NCBI RefSeq assembly: GCF_000993825.1
Contig: NZ_CP011114.1
Coordinates: 3,844,001-3,908,000 of the forward strand
Source of the DNA: Paenibacillus durus ATCC 35681
GTDB taxonomy: Bacteria; Bacillota; Bacilli; Paenibacillales; Paenibacillaceae
Length of the DNA stretch: 64,000 nucleotides
Direction: 5' to 3'
Below, one piece after another: positions 35,512 to 45,750 of this stretch. The position numbers and the translations under genes are program-made. Positions within the stretch are counted from its first letter, which is position 1; the number at the start of each line of letters is the position of its first letter. The notes beneath the pieces are model-generated. The model ran no database searches. It was not told where the DNA came from and saw only the letters and a program-made list of their open reading frames with translations.

Positions 35512-36378
35512 TCAGAACTTCCAGGCTCTGGCCGCGTTTTTATTAACCCGCGAATACAAGAGCAGCATGATGCCCAGAAAGATGACAATAATGAAAAAGT
35601 AAATTAACGCCAGCGCGCTGTTGTATCCGTAATTGCCCGTCGTAATCAGTTGAATGATCGGATTGTACGGGAAGGTAAACATATCCACGACCGAGTAAAT
35701 CAGATTCAGCAAAATGAAGGGCGACATCGCCGGCAGCGTGATTTTCCAGAATACTTCCCAGGGCGACGCCCCGTCGATCCGCGCCGATTCGTAAGCCGAT
35801 TTGGAGATCGTCTGGCGTCCGGCCAGGAAGATCAGAATTTGCACCCCGGAATACCAGAGCACAAGCACGAACCGGTTCAGCACATCTTTCACCGGGCCTG
35901 CCCAGGAACTGTTCCCTAGAAAAAGGTCCAGATAGCCGCCTACCTCAAAGCGATCCATAAATCCGAGCGATCCTTGGCCCTGGTTGACGAACTCGGTCAG
36001 AATCGAGCCGGAGGTGAAGATGATCGGGAGGAAAAACACGACACGGAATAGGACACGGCCCGGAAATTCCTGATTGAGCAGAATCGCAATGAACAACGAG
36101 AAGACGAGAATGACCGGTACCATAATCGCGATCTCCTGGAAGAATGGAATCAGCTCGTCGTATAAGGCAGAGCTGCCGAACAGGATTTCCTTGTAATAAC
36201 GGAGTCCGAGAAACTCGTACTTGAATCTCGTCGGCAGAACGGATACTTTATGGAAGCTCATGTAGACCGAGAAGCCGATCGGGAACGCCATAAAGAGCAG
36301 AAAACCGAGCACCCACGGGCCAACGAACGGCAGCGCTTCAAAGTTGCGGGGCCGCTTCATCGTTCTGTTTTTCATCAT
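35512..36378 (-). CDS. carbohydrate ABC transporter permease (MalF type)
   Basis: A 288-residue permease with six helices (first: LPFVGPWVLGFLLFMAFPIGF) and the loop ESARIDGASPWEVFWKITLPAMSP in place of a full EAA. GGGAGGG lies 7 nt before the ATG, and the start overlaps the stop of the DUF5696 gene by 4 nt. With the following MalG-type gene it forms the second permease pair of the cluster. Confidence 0.9.
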   Translation of the reverse strand: MMKNRTMKRPRNFEALPFVGPWVLGFLLFMAFPIGFSVYMSFHKVSVLPTRFKYEFLGLRYYKEILFGSSALYDELIPFFQEIAIMVPVILVFSLFIAILLNQEFPGRVLFRVVFFLPIIFTSGSILTEFVNQGQGSLGFMDRFEVGGYLDLFLGNSSWAGPVKDVLNRFVLVLWYSGVQILIFLAGRQTISKSAYESARIDGASPWEVFWKITLPAMSPFILLNLIYSVVDMFTFPYNPIIQLITTGNYGYNSALALIYFFIIVIFLGIMLLLYSRVNKNAARAWKF

Positions 36379-38717
36379 TCGGGTTCCCTCCCTTCCGTAA
36401 CAGCAAAACTGCCAGGGCCGACATGAATGCCGTTGTTCTCATAAGGCTCATCGTTAAAATTGACGATAATCCGTTTGCCGCCTGAGTACGTCGTCTCGGT
36501 CACTCCGGCTTGCAGGGCGCGCATGCCAACGATGAACTGGTTCTGCACATCGCCCAGAGCTTCGTTGAAGCGCTGGTACTGCTTCGCAATTTCGCCCGAC
36601 CAGTCTTTGTAGCAGGTGCTATAGGACTCTTCCGACGACTTCGTGCCGATTAATTTTTGCGACGGCTCATACGTGAGCAGGTAAGCGGGCACCTCCCCGT
36701 AAGCAATCGCCTGCAGCAGCGTCTTGTTGTAATTGTCGCTCAGATTCGCGTAGCCGGATGAGTACGGAATAAGTCCATGCAGGGCAATTTGGGCAAAAGG
36801 AACCGTCTCGTCGACGAACAGATCAAATGAATATTCATGCGACAGACCGAACACGTGAGCCGCTTGTTTCAGGGCGTAGAAGTTCGCCAGCGACACGTCC
36901 GCCGCTCCCAGAACCGATACCGTCTGCCCGATAATGCTCTCCTGAATCTGCTTGGATTCCGTGCGCGATACCGGACTCCTCTCGTTATAGTCGCTGTTCA
37001 GCTGCTGCCCGATGCCGCTGCCGAAAGCGAGGCCGTCTACACCAAGCTTCTTGAGGCTTTCCAGATCGCTCAGAATCGTTCTCTCCATAAATTTCGGGCC
37101 AGCGATCGTAAGGCCGCTGTAATCAATGACGTAAGAGCCGAGATCCCGCAAGCCGTCGCGGTTTTTGCGAAATCCGTCCTCTCCGTTGTTGTTATAGGAA
37201 TAGATCGAACCGTCCAGCATAACCGTGAAGCCTTTGGAATGAGCCAGCTCCGCAAATTCCCGCATTCCCTCATCCCCGCCAATCCGCGGGTCAACGGGCA
37301 GAGCGCCGCCGAATTCGCTTATTCCGCCCTGCTGCCAGCCTTTGTACGTGATCCGCATTTGCGAAGCACCCATGCTGCTCAATTGGCTGATCATTTCCTT
37401 CGCCTGGGACGTCGTCGTGAAAGTCTCGTAGCTGTCTTTTATGAAGCCCTTCTTCGTATCGGCGCCGAGCAAATCGATCTTGAAGCTGATGCCGCTTGTT
37501 TTATTTCCGAGCGGCTTCATTCCCTGCTCTTCTATCAGATGCTGGCGGTAACGGCCCGCCATGCCGACATAATCGGCCTGGTCATGGACAAGAAAGTAAT
37601 AACGGACGCTCCGGTCCGTGCCTGCCCGTGAACGGCTGTACGTCATAATGCCGGTCGTCTTCTGCGAGTTCGTCGGCTGAAAAAACTTGAAGCGGTAGCC
37701 GTTGTCTACGGTCGCCCAGTTATACGAGCTGAACGCCCTGGAAGGAGCTGCCGTAATGCTTCCGTATTCCGCGCCGCTGCCGACTACAGCCAGAACGGCG
37801 CTGTCCCCCGATTTGATGCCGAAGACCGGCATTCGCACCGCCTGGCGGGTCGATAACGGATTGTTATGGCTGTAAGACCAATCCTCCCCGTAGATGCGTT
37901 CGGTATAAATGGAATTTCCTACGCTCGCCTGCTCGGTTTGGAAATTGAGCAGCGCGCCCGGACCGTCCGGAATGAACAGATAGCCCTGCTGCCGCCCCGA
38001 TGTCTCCGCTCCAAGGAACGGATATAAGCGAATGGAAGCGATGCGGGCATTCGGGTCTTTCTGGCCTTTGCGCACAGCCGCTGCCAGCGCCGTTTCCTCT
38101 GCCGTCTTCCCGTCCTTCAAGCCGTGATCTTGAATCGTCGTCTCCACATAGTCATCCTTCAACCTGACGCTCACCGGAATGGTAAAGCCCAGCTTCGGCA
38201 TCAAGTACGAAAGGGTAAAGCCGTCTCCCGTCAGTTTAAAATCGCCGATAAGCCCTTGCTGGTCCAGCATGTTCGTATCTTTAAGCAGATGCTGCTTCAA
38301 GTTGAACTCCACATAACGGACCGAGACCGGCGAGCGGAGCTGGGACTTTAGCGCCCCCGCATTGTCGGCGTTTGTCCATCCTTGCGGATTCGGGTACGAA
38401 CGCCACACCGTTCCGGTTTCCTTGTTCACGACGATAAAATGCCCGCTGCCCGGATGCACCTTTAGCTGTAATACATTGTTCTCGGCTGCAAGCCGAAACT
38501 CGCTGGCGGCGGGGAACAGCTCCTGTGTGCCAAGGTCAAACTTCGTCGTTGTCACCGGAGCGGCAGGAGCCGCCGGGGCTGAGGGGGCCGCTGGTTTGTT
38601 CGCCGCAGCCACTTGGCCTGTTGTTGGTTTCATTATGATGAAGGCTGTTGCAATCGAAGCTGCGATAAGAATGGCACCCACAATCAGGAAGCGTTGGTAG
38701 GCAGGATTAAACTTCAC
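36375..38717 (-). CDS. DUF5696 domain protein
   Basis: A 780-residue protein starting at GTG 38717 (AGGAGG 7 nt upstream). A single N-terminal membrane helix (FLIVGAILIAASIATAFIIM) is followed by an Ala/Pro-rich linker and a large extracellular part. The second half (KGFTVMLDGSIYSYNNNGED, LKKLGVDGLAFGSGIGQQL, VPAYLLTYEPSQ) is the DUF5696 region, which looks like a TIM-barrel glycosidase-like fold. The function is unproved. The start overlaps the upstream gene by 4 nt and the stop overlaps the downstream permease, so it is part of a tightly coupled operon and probably acts on the imported glycan at the surface. Confidence 0.8.
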   Translation of the reverse strand: MKFNPAYQRFLIVGAILIAASIATAFIIMKPTTGQVAAANKPAAPSAPAAPAAPVTTTKFDLGTQELFPAASEFRLAAENNVLQLKVHPGSGHFIVVNKETGTVWRSYPNPQGWTNADNAGALKSQLRSPVSVRYVEFNLKQHLLKDTNMLDQQGLIGDFKLTGDGFTLSYLMPKLGFTIPVSVRLKDDYVETTIQDHGLKDGKTAEETALAAAVRKGQKDPNARIASIRLYPFLGAETSGRQQGYLFIPDGPGALLNFQTEQASVGNSIYTERIYGEDWSYSHNNPLSTRQAVRMPVFGIKSGDSAVLAVVGSGAEYGSITAAPSRAFSSYNWATVDNGYRFKFFQPTNSQKTTGIMTYSRSRAGTDRSVRYYFLVHDQADYVGMAGRYRQHLIEEQGMKPLGNKTSGISFKIDLLGADTKKGFIKDSYETFTTTSQAKEMISQLSSMGASQMRITYKGWQQGGISEFGGALPVDPRIGGDEGMREFAELAHSKGFTVMLDGSIYSYNNNGEDGFRKNRDGLRDLGSYVIDYSGLTIAGPKFMERTILSDLESLKKLGVDGLAFGSGIGQQLNSDYNERSPVSRTESKQIQESIIGQTVSVLGAADVSLANFYALKQAAHVFGLSHEYSFDLFVDETVPFAQIALHGLIPYSSGYANLSDNYNKTLLQAIAYGEVPAYLLTYEPSQKLIGTKSSEESYSTCYKDWSGEIAKQYQRFNEALGDVQNQFIVGMRALQAGVTETTYSGGKRIIVNFNDEPYENNGIHVGPGSFAVTEGREPE

Positions 38718-40843
38718 ATCGAGACCTCCTGATAGATAGAATAGACAAACCCCCGGAGTTCGGACGTAAGACCGACAACGATGGAGATAAGCACCCACAT
38801 AATGACCATCGCCACCGCCGTAAGAACAATGCTCACAATCGTCTCGCCCACGCTGTAATTTTGCACCTCCTGGATGTTCCAGAAGAACAGCAGCGCGCAC
38901 CAGATGTACACCGACGAATCGAAGAAGCTGTAAATCGACAGCTCGTTCAACGTCATCACGTTGGACAGTAAAGCCAGGGGCAGTCCCAGCAGCACAACCG
39001 GGAACAGACAGTAGCTGTTGCCGATGAACACATCCTTGAAGCGGGCTTCGCCCTGCTTGATCGTCCCAATCAGGTAATTGCAGACAACCCAGGACAGCCA
39101 GGTGAACAAAAACACATATACGAATGTGCTGCTGCGCCACTCCGCAGGCACCGGCAGGAAGGAGAAGCTGGTCCCGTACTGCTTGACCAGCAGCACGCCG
39201 GCCGTCAGCGTCAATAAGATGAACGCACTGACATAGCTGCCTTTGTTCTTGTATCTGAGATCGCCGAATCCGTCAATCGGATGCTTGATCATATAAACGG
39301 CGTGCCATAATTGGCCTAGCAGCACATTGCGCTTCCACCAGCGCCCCGGCCTGTCCGGCCTCGGGCCGCGATGCTTCTTCCTCAGCCTGGAGATCAGCCA
39401 AAGGGCCAGCCCTAAGCCGACAATCGAATTGGCGATGAACGAGAAATTGGACTGAAACCATTTCAAGCGGATTTGCCAGAAGGAATCCGAGTATCCGCCT
39501 GCATCGCCTGCCATTTTGTACAGCTCCATCGCTTTGGTGTAATCGCCCTTGTTATACGCAATCTGTGCAAGCTCCTGATAAGCGGGAGAATAGAGGGCGT
39601 TCTGCCGCAATACGTCCTTCCAGCGGGCTTCGCTCTCCTCATATTTGCCTTCCCGGGTCAAGCTTGCCGCCGTGCCGATGGCAGCGCCAAATTCGGTAGG
39701 CTTCAGCACATGTATCAGGTTTTGCGAATCGTCCAGCACGTACAGCTCCTTTTTCGAGTTGGAGGCGATGGATACCGGGCTTTGGCTGATGCCAAGCTGC
39801 GGCTGGCCTGCAACAATCCGGCCGCTCCATGCAAATTGCAGCTCGCCGTCCGCGCTGTACTGGCTGACGGTATTGGACGTCTTGTCAATGGCAATGACGC
39901 TGCCGTCTGGGCTAACGGTTATGTCCGTCAGCTGCGATTTTGCTGCCGAACCGGTGCCGTCGTCGGCGCTGCCGGTCTGGCTGCCTATCCGGTTCGAGAA
40001 GTTTTTGTTTTTCCATGCATTTTCTCCACGAATATTCAGCTTCTTGACCTGTTCTCTCTCCGTGCCGGACACGGTATAGATGAAGCCTTCATCGTCAATG
40101 AAGATGTTGCGGATCGCCGCCGGCAGCGTCCGTACCTGCCTGCTCAGTTGTTCTTGCGAATAGAACGTTCTGCGGATGATATCCATCAGGCTCACTTCGG
40201 TCGTATTCGTGCCGTAGAATCCGAACCAATTGCCCTGCGGGTCCAATTGAACGACGCCTTGGTAGCTGCCGCTTGAAATGATGTACAGAAATCCGCGTTT
40301 ATCGACAACCATATTAATCGGCTCAAACAGGAAGGAGTCGTTCATGTAGCTTGACTTCGGACGCCCGAACACTTGCAGCAGCCGGCCGTCCTCATCCAGC
40401 TTCACCACCCGCTTGTTGCCGGTATCTGCAATATAAATGGTTCCTTCCGCCGTTACGAATACCCCTTGCGGCTTGTTAAGCGGACTTTTCGGTACGGTGA
40501 TCGCTCTAACAAAAGCGCCCTTCGCATCCAGATGCACAATCCGGTTATTGTCGGTATCGGCAATGTAGATTTGATCGTGCTTGTCAATGAACAGATCCTG
40601 CGGCCTTCGAAGAGGCGAATACGTTCGCGTTACAATGCCTTTCTCTTCCTTAATGACATTAATATCGTCAGCGATAACTTTCTCCGGGTAATACGCCGCC
40701 GGAGTCCGGATGATATGACCGTAACCGTCCAAGCTGTACGTTTCGTAGGGCGGCTGTGCATGGGCATCAGGCGAGAGCCAAACCGCGATCATTACGGCCA
40801 GTCCAAGAAACAGCGATAACTTAATTCTTGCAGCCTTTCTCAT
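38714..40843 (-). CDS. NHL-repeat / TPR / YIP1-domain membrane protein
   Basis: A 709-residue protein. A signal-like N-terminus is followed by NHL beta-propeller repeats (RRPQDLFIDKHDQIYIADTD, NKPQGVFVTAEGTIYIADTG and others to about residue 390), a short TPR-like helix pair (SPAYQELAQIAYNKGDYTKAMELY), one membrane helix, and a C-terminal YIP1-type domain of five helices (from about 530). The domain order puts the propeller outside the cell. It sits between the two permease pairs of the cluster. Its role is unknown; a sensor or scaffold for polysaccharide uptake is an inference. Confidence 0.8.
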   Translation of the reverse strand: MRKAARIKLSLFLGLAVMIAVWLSPDAHAQPPYETYSLDGYGHIIRTPAAYYPEKVIADDINVIKEEKGIVTRTYSPLRRPQDLFIDKHDQIYIADTDNNRIVHLDAKGAFVRAITVPKSPLNKPQGVFVTAEGTIYIADTGNKRVVKLDEDGRLLQVFGRPKSSYMNDSFLFEPINMVVDKRGFLYIISSGSYQGVVQLDPQGNWFGFYGTNTTEVSLMDIIRRTFYSQEQLSRQVRTLPAAIRNIFIDDEGFIYTVSGTEREQVKKLNIRGENAWKNKNFSNRIGSQTGSADDGTGSAAKSQLTDITVSPDGSVIAIDKTSNTVSQYSADGELQFAWSGRIVAGQPQLGISQSPVSIASNSKKELYVLDDSQNLIHVLKPTEFGAAIGTAASLTREGKYEESEARWKDVLRQNALYSPAYQELAQIAYNKGDYTKAMELYKMAGDAGGYSDSFWQIRLKWFQSNFSFIANSIVGLGLALWLISRLRKKHRGPRPDRPGRWWKRNVLLGQLWHAVYMIKHPIDGFGDLRYKNKGSYVSAFILLTLTAGVLLVKQYGTSFSFLPVPAEWRSSTFVYVFLFTWLSWVVCNYLIGTIKQGEARFKDVFIGNSYCLFPVVLLGLPLALLSNVMTLNELSIYSFFDSSVYIWCALLFFWNIQEVQNYSVGETIVSIVLTAVAMVIMWVLISIVVGLTSELRGFVYSIYQEVSM

Positions 40844-40866
40844 TGCTCGACCTCCGTTTGATGCAC

Positions 40867-41772
40867 CTACTTGATGCCCGAATGTGCCATCGTCTGGATG
40901 ACCTTGCGCTGCGAAATCAGAAAGATAATCAGATTAGGAATAAACAGAATCAGCGCAGCCGCCGCAGCCGCCCCTTGCCGGGCTACATTGTTCGCCAGAT
41001 TCGTCGTCAGTGAACCGACAAAATACGGCCACGACTTCATCGCTTCGTCCTGCATGAACAGTTGGCTCGTCTCCGTATTCCCCCATGCCGTCTGAAAAGC
41101 CAATATGATCAAGGTGGCAACAGCCGGCGACACAACCGGCAGCACGATAGCGGTGAATACTCTGAACTCGGAAGCCCCGTCAATCTTGGCCGCTTCGATC
41201 AGCTCGTCCGGCATCTGGTCCATGAATTGCTTGAGCAGAAATACACCGAGCGGCAGCGCAAGGATAGGCAGAATATGTCCCCAATACGTATTCATAATGT
41301 CGAGCTGCCTCACGACGAGGTAACGGGGAATCCCCATCGCTTCCACCGAAACCATCAGCGACACGAGAATGAGGCCGAATATGAGTTTGCGTCCCGGGAA
41401 CGGATGCTTGGATAACGGATAGGCGCACAGTGCTCCGAATACGACCATGCCGATCGTCGACACAGCCGATATGATCAGGCTGTTCAGAATATACCGGGTC
41501 ATCGGTATAAATGATTGATCGGAGAAGCTGAACAGCTCTGTGAAGTTGTCCAGCGTCGGCTGATGAACAAAAAATGTCGGCGGGAACAAAAACAGCTCCT
41601 GCAGCGGCTTGAAGGCATGGTTGAAAACATAAACGATGGGCAGAAGCATGAACACCCCCAGCAGGGTAAGCAGCACGATAAGAAAACGCTGAGTATGGTC
41701 CAGGCTTCGGAGCGTGCTCCAGAAAATGCCCCCTGCGGCCAACCGGTGTCGTCCGGCCGTTCTCCTCTTCAT
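40867..41772 (-). CDS. carbohydrate ABC transporter permease (MalG type)
   Basis: A 301-residue permease with six helices and the EAA loop IEAAKIDGASEFRVFTAIVLP. The start is ATG 41772 with AAAGGAGG upstream; a longer open frame to 42012 lies in another gene and is not used. It lies 1 nt after the partner permease stop and 23 nt before the NHL/YIP1 gene. First permease pair. Confidence 0.9.
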   Translation of the reverse strand: MKRRTAGRHRLAAGGIFWSTLRSLDHTQRFLIVLLTLLGVFMLLPIVYVFNHAFKPLQELFLFPPTFFVHQPTLDNFTELFSFSDQSFIPMTRYILNSLIISAVSTIGMVVFGALCAYPLSKHPFPGRKLIFGLILVSLMVSVEAMGIPRYLVVRQLDIMNTYWGHILPILALPLGVFLLKQFMDQMPDELIEAAKIDGASEFRVFTAIVLPVVSPAVATLIILAFQTAWGNTETSQLFMQDEAMKSWPYFVGSLTTNLANNVARQGAAAAAALILFIPNLIIFLISQRKVIQTMAHSGIK

Positions 41773-41773
41773 G

Positions 41774-42763
41774 TTATTCTCCCTCCTTTGGTCCGAGCAG
41801 GGACCATACCATTCTGCTGAACAGAATCGTAATGCCCAGCAGCACGATCGAAATTGAGCACGCATAGCCAAGCTCCAGACGAGTAAATGCGTAATCCCGG
41901 ATATGGTCGTTGAACAATTGCCCCGCATAATTCGGCGTCGGACTGAGACCGGACAAGTCCGTACCGATCTGGCCGGATTTGAGCGTGTTGGCAATCGCCA
42001 TGACGGCGGCAAACAGCATTTGCGGCTTCATCATCGGAATCGTAATGTACCAGATTTCCTGAAGCCGGCTTCCCATACCGTCGATTTTGGCCGCTTCATA
42101 CAGCTGCCGGTCGATATTCAGAATGCCGGCCAGAATGGCGAGGAAGCCCAGTCCCATGCTCGCCCACGTTGTGACGATAATCATGACCGGCATCAAATAA
42201 TCGGGGTCGATTGTAAACGGAATCGGCTGCTGGATAATATTCCATTTCAACAGGAGATTGTTCAAGTAGCCGGTGCGGTCGCCGGTGAAGAGAACCTGCC
42301 ACACGACGACGACCGCTACCCCGCCGGTCAGCGAGGGCGCATAGATGGCCAGCGCGTACCAGTTGCGAAGCGCCCCCGGGAGCTGGGCGATCAGCCAAGC
42401 GAGCAGAAAAGCCAGCACATAGCCGACAGGCCCGACAAACAGCGCGAACTTGAACGAATTCGGTATAACATGCTTCAGAAAGATGACGTCCTGGGATAAC
42501 AGATTCTGATAATTCAGCCATCCGTTCCATTTCGGGAATTCAATCGAGTTGAAATACGTAAAGCTGAGCACAACACCCGACAACACCGGGATCATGATGA
42601 ACAGTGTAAATACGATCAGAAACGGCGCCATAAACAGGTAAGACAACCGATACTTCCATATCTGCCGGAATGTCCTCTTGAGCGCCGGCTGCAGTTTGGA
42701 TGTCATCTTGGATTGCCGCCCGGCAACCGGATGATTCAATAATTCTTGTACGCTATCGGACAA
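41774..42763 (-). CDS. carbohydrate ABC transporter permease (MalF type)
   Basis: A 329-residue permease; TTG 42763 follows AAAGGAG by 9 nt. The first 40 residues are cytoplasmic and basic, then six helices (first: YLFMAPFLIVFTLFIMIPVLSG is split by the P) and the EAA loop YEAAKIDGMGSRLQEIWYITIP. It overlaps the end of the solute-binding-protein gene by 11 nt. Confidence 0.9.
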   Translation of the reverse strand: MSDSVQELLNHPVAGRQSKMTSKLQPALKRTFRQIWKYRLSYLFMAPFLIVFTLFIMIPVLSGVVLSFTYFNSIEFPKWNGWLNYQNLLSQDVIFLKHVIPNSFKFALFVGPVGYVLAFLLAWLIAQLPGALRNWYALAIYAPSLTGGVAVVVVWQVLFTGDRTGYLNNLLLKWNIIQQPIPFTIDPDYLMPVMIIVTTWASMGLGFLAILAGILNIDRQLYEAAKIDGMGSRLQEIWYITIPMMKPQMLFAAVMAIANTLKSGQIGTDLSGLSPTPNYAGQLFNDHIRDYAFTRLELGYACSISIVLLGITILFSRMVWSLLGPKEGE

Positions 42764-45735
42764 TCTGACCGACTCCTTTCCACGGCGAGTTGACTTGCGG
42801 AAGATCCAGCGTTACGTTCCCTTCACCGCCTTCGCCGATGAGGTTGAACTCGGTCAGCTTGCGCTTAAGCTCGCGGTTAATTTCCTTAATGGATTGCTCC
42901 AGCGACATTCTCGGGCTGTCTCCGCTCACAACGACACGGTTCCAGGCGAACTGTAATTCCCGGTCCAGCATATAGCCGCCCGGAACACTCGGAATTTCCT
43001 CCGTCCATTTCCACTGCTCCAGAATGACGTTCAAGTCTTCTTCCTTCCACGGCAGACTGGCAAAAGCCTGAATGTTCGAGGAGTTCCAGCGGAACTGTTC
43101 TCCGTAATACTGCTCCAGATTCAACCCGAATTCAGTCTGTACCGCAGGGGACATATACCACCTCAGGAACTCCCACGCCTGCTGCTGCCGTTCGGTTGAT
43201 TTCGTTTTGAACAGCATCGCATTCGACGGGTTGGAGCCGCCGGACCATCTTTCGATCGTACCGTCAGCCGCCTTCGTTCCCGGGATCGGGGCGATTCCCC
43301 AGTTGCCCGCAATTTCGGGCGCCGCCACCAGAAGCTGCATGTACTGGTTGAAATCCGAAATGCCCATCGGCATGTCGCCCCGCCTGAAGTTGTTGTAGAA
43401 GCTCTGCACGACGCGATCAAGACCTTGCACCGTATAGAAGTCGGTCCACATCTTGAACGCCTTGAACGCCTCGGGACTGTTCAGCCCGGTCTCAAGCCCG
43501 TTTGGGGCATACAAATTCACGTGATTCTGGAAGAAGATCGCCGTAAAGTCCTTCGGGTCCATGTAGAAGCTGTACTGGTTCTGCATCAATGTCGGAAGCG
43601 CCTCAAGCACATCATCCCATGTATCAGGAACGTCCAAATTCAAGCTCTTCAGAATATCTTTGCGATAAAACAGTACCTTGAAGTTAATCGTCTCCGGCAC
43701 GGCATAATAGCCTCCCTTCCAATAGAAAGGCTGAAGCACCCCCGGGCTGAATTGCGTAAAAAACTGGTCCGCTCCGGGCATTTCGCTTAAGTTAAGCGTT
43801 GCATTTCGGAGCGCCATATCAAAGGGAAGCCCCTGCGGCACGCCCAATGCAACATCGGGCATAATCCCCGCGGCATTGGCCATCGTCAGCACATCCGCAT
43901 TTTGAATGAGATTGACCTTGACCTTAATGCCCGTCTCCGGTGTGAACTGCTGATCGGCCAAACTTTGCAGTTCATCGATGTAGTCCCTTCCCATCATCAT
44001 CCACACATTCAGTTCCCCGGTCTCATTGTCCAGCTTCTCGCGGTTCTTGAACGAAGCGGCGAGCGAGGTGAAGCTGCCCCGGACGTTCTCGAAGAAGCTC
44101 GATTTCATGCGCGGCAGCTTGCTATCTGCTTCGGCAACGTATATTTTGTCAAGCAGCAAGGAGCTGTTCTTTAAGGTAGGCACAATGGCGTCGATCGACT
44201 GCTGAATGGCGGCAATGCGGGTTTGCGAATTCGGAATGCTGTCCGGCTTCTTGAGCAGACTATCCAAATCCTTGATACTGTTGCGGAACGCCTGCGTCAC
44301 ATCGTTCGTCAGCGGATTGATGCTCTTCATCTCCGCCGCAAGACGGATAAATTGCTGCTCAAGCGCCTGCAGCCGTTCGGTCATTCCCGGCATATCGCGG
44401 CTTACGTCCCAGACGCGGTATTTGTCTTCCCGGTTGCCCGTAATCGTACGGATTTCCAGCAAAATGTTCCGCACTTCATGCGACGTTTGCTCAATCCCCA
44501 TAATAATTGGCATATAAGGAGCGTACGTCGCCTCCATCGTCAGCATGTGCGTTCCCTTCGTCAAATAAAATTCAAACGGCTTCCCTTGCCCGTCCGACAG
44601 CGTTACCCCTTTGAACTCGGAGTTGTAAGGAAACTTGTAGCTGAGCAGCTCCTGGAATGGAACTTGACCGTCGATGGAAATCGTGCGGAATACCGCCTGG
44701 TTTTTCTTGTTGGACGCTTTGGCCCGCAGCGCGATTTTGTACAGCCCGTCCTCGGGTACATCCAGCGTCCACGATACGGCTTGGCCACCGGTTGACCAGT
44801 TGAAGCCTCCTAGCGCATTCATCGCCACTTTGGACATCGATTCCGGCGTCGTAAGCGGATCGCGATTATACTGGTTAAGGATGGAGGTCGAATTTTTCTG
44901 CGCGTACTTCTCGGCCTCAAGTTCAATCAGCGTTCCCTTGGCCGCCTGCGAAGGCGGATAGGACGCCCGGACCTGGCTGTAAGCCGGAACCGTCAAGGCG
45001 GGCCGGAGCGTAATCGATTCAAGCGCGGCCGTCTCTTTCAGCGCTCCAATGCGCAGTATATTGGCCCCTTGCTTGAATTTCCATACAAACGGCGTCGCAT
45101 AGGCGCCGCCTTCGGACAGCTTCTTCGTCTTCCAGCCTGAAATCTCCTCAGCTTTGCTACGCGTGACAATGGCCTCCGGCGCATTTCTGTCCTTGCTGAG
45201 CATCCTCGAACTCCCGCTCGAACAGCAGCGAACGCGCTTCGCGGAACTGGAACCCGCCGTTGATTTGCAGCGACAGCGCCAGCGGCTGGCGTCCTCCGCC
45301 TTCCTCTCCCGGCAGCGGATAATATTGAAGCGCCAGCTCATACAGCCCGGCCTGCGGCACGTCAACGTTGTACTCCACCCATCCGCGCTGGCTCGTCCAC
45401 TTGAGCACGTTGTCTTTGCCCGCGTAGGGGCCTGTTATCACGCCTGCATCCGGCGACTTGTTAACCGGATGCGCGGCGGGAATGGCAATGCTTCCGGCTC
45501 CGTTCGGCAGGCCCTGTTCCTTCCATGCTGCAAGAGCCTGTGAGAAGTACGGTTCCACCGCCGGGTCGGAGGTGCCGAGTGCGCCGGCGGCGGGAGAGCC
45601 CGTCTCCAGGAGTGCGCTCCCGGAACCGGCCGAAACGCCGCTCGGGGCAAACAGCCTGTAGCCGCCCGCTGCGCCGGCAAGCAGCACGCACACTATGATA
45701 ACAACCCATTTGACCCGCATTTGTTTAATAGCCAC
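42753..45735 (-). pseudogene. large extracellular solute-binding protein gene with frameshift
   Basis: About 990 codons in two frames. The first part (from GTG 45735) has a membrane helix (WVVIIVCVLLAGAAGGY) and a carbohydrate-binding-like beta domain. Near 45200 the frame shifts: REFEDAQQG continues to a stop at 45157, while the downstream frame resumes MLSKDRNAPEAIVTRSK. Restoring one base at GATGC-CTC would join them as FEDALSKDRN. The second part has another carbohydrate-binding-like domain (LIELEAEKYAQKNS), a helical linker and a C-terminal family-1 solute-binding domain (NVWMMMGRDYIDELQSL to the end). It is a pseudogene or a sequencing error; the rest of the frame is clean. Confidence 0.85.
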
Positions 45736-45750
45736 ATCCAGTTGCACCTC

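Noticed and set aside
38715..39140. An N-terminal extension of the DUF5696 frame by 140 codons.
   Set aside because: The extension lies inside the NHL/YIP1 gene in another frame, and a GTG with AGGAGG exactly at 38717 gives the normal membrane-anchor start.
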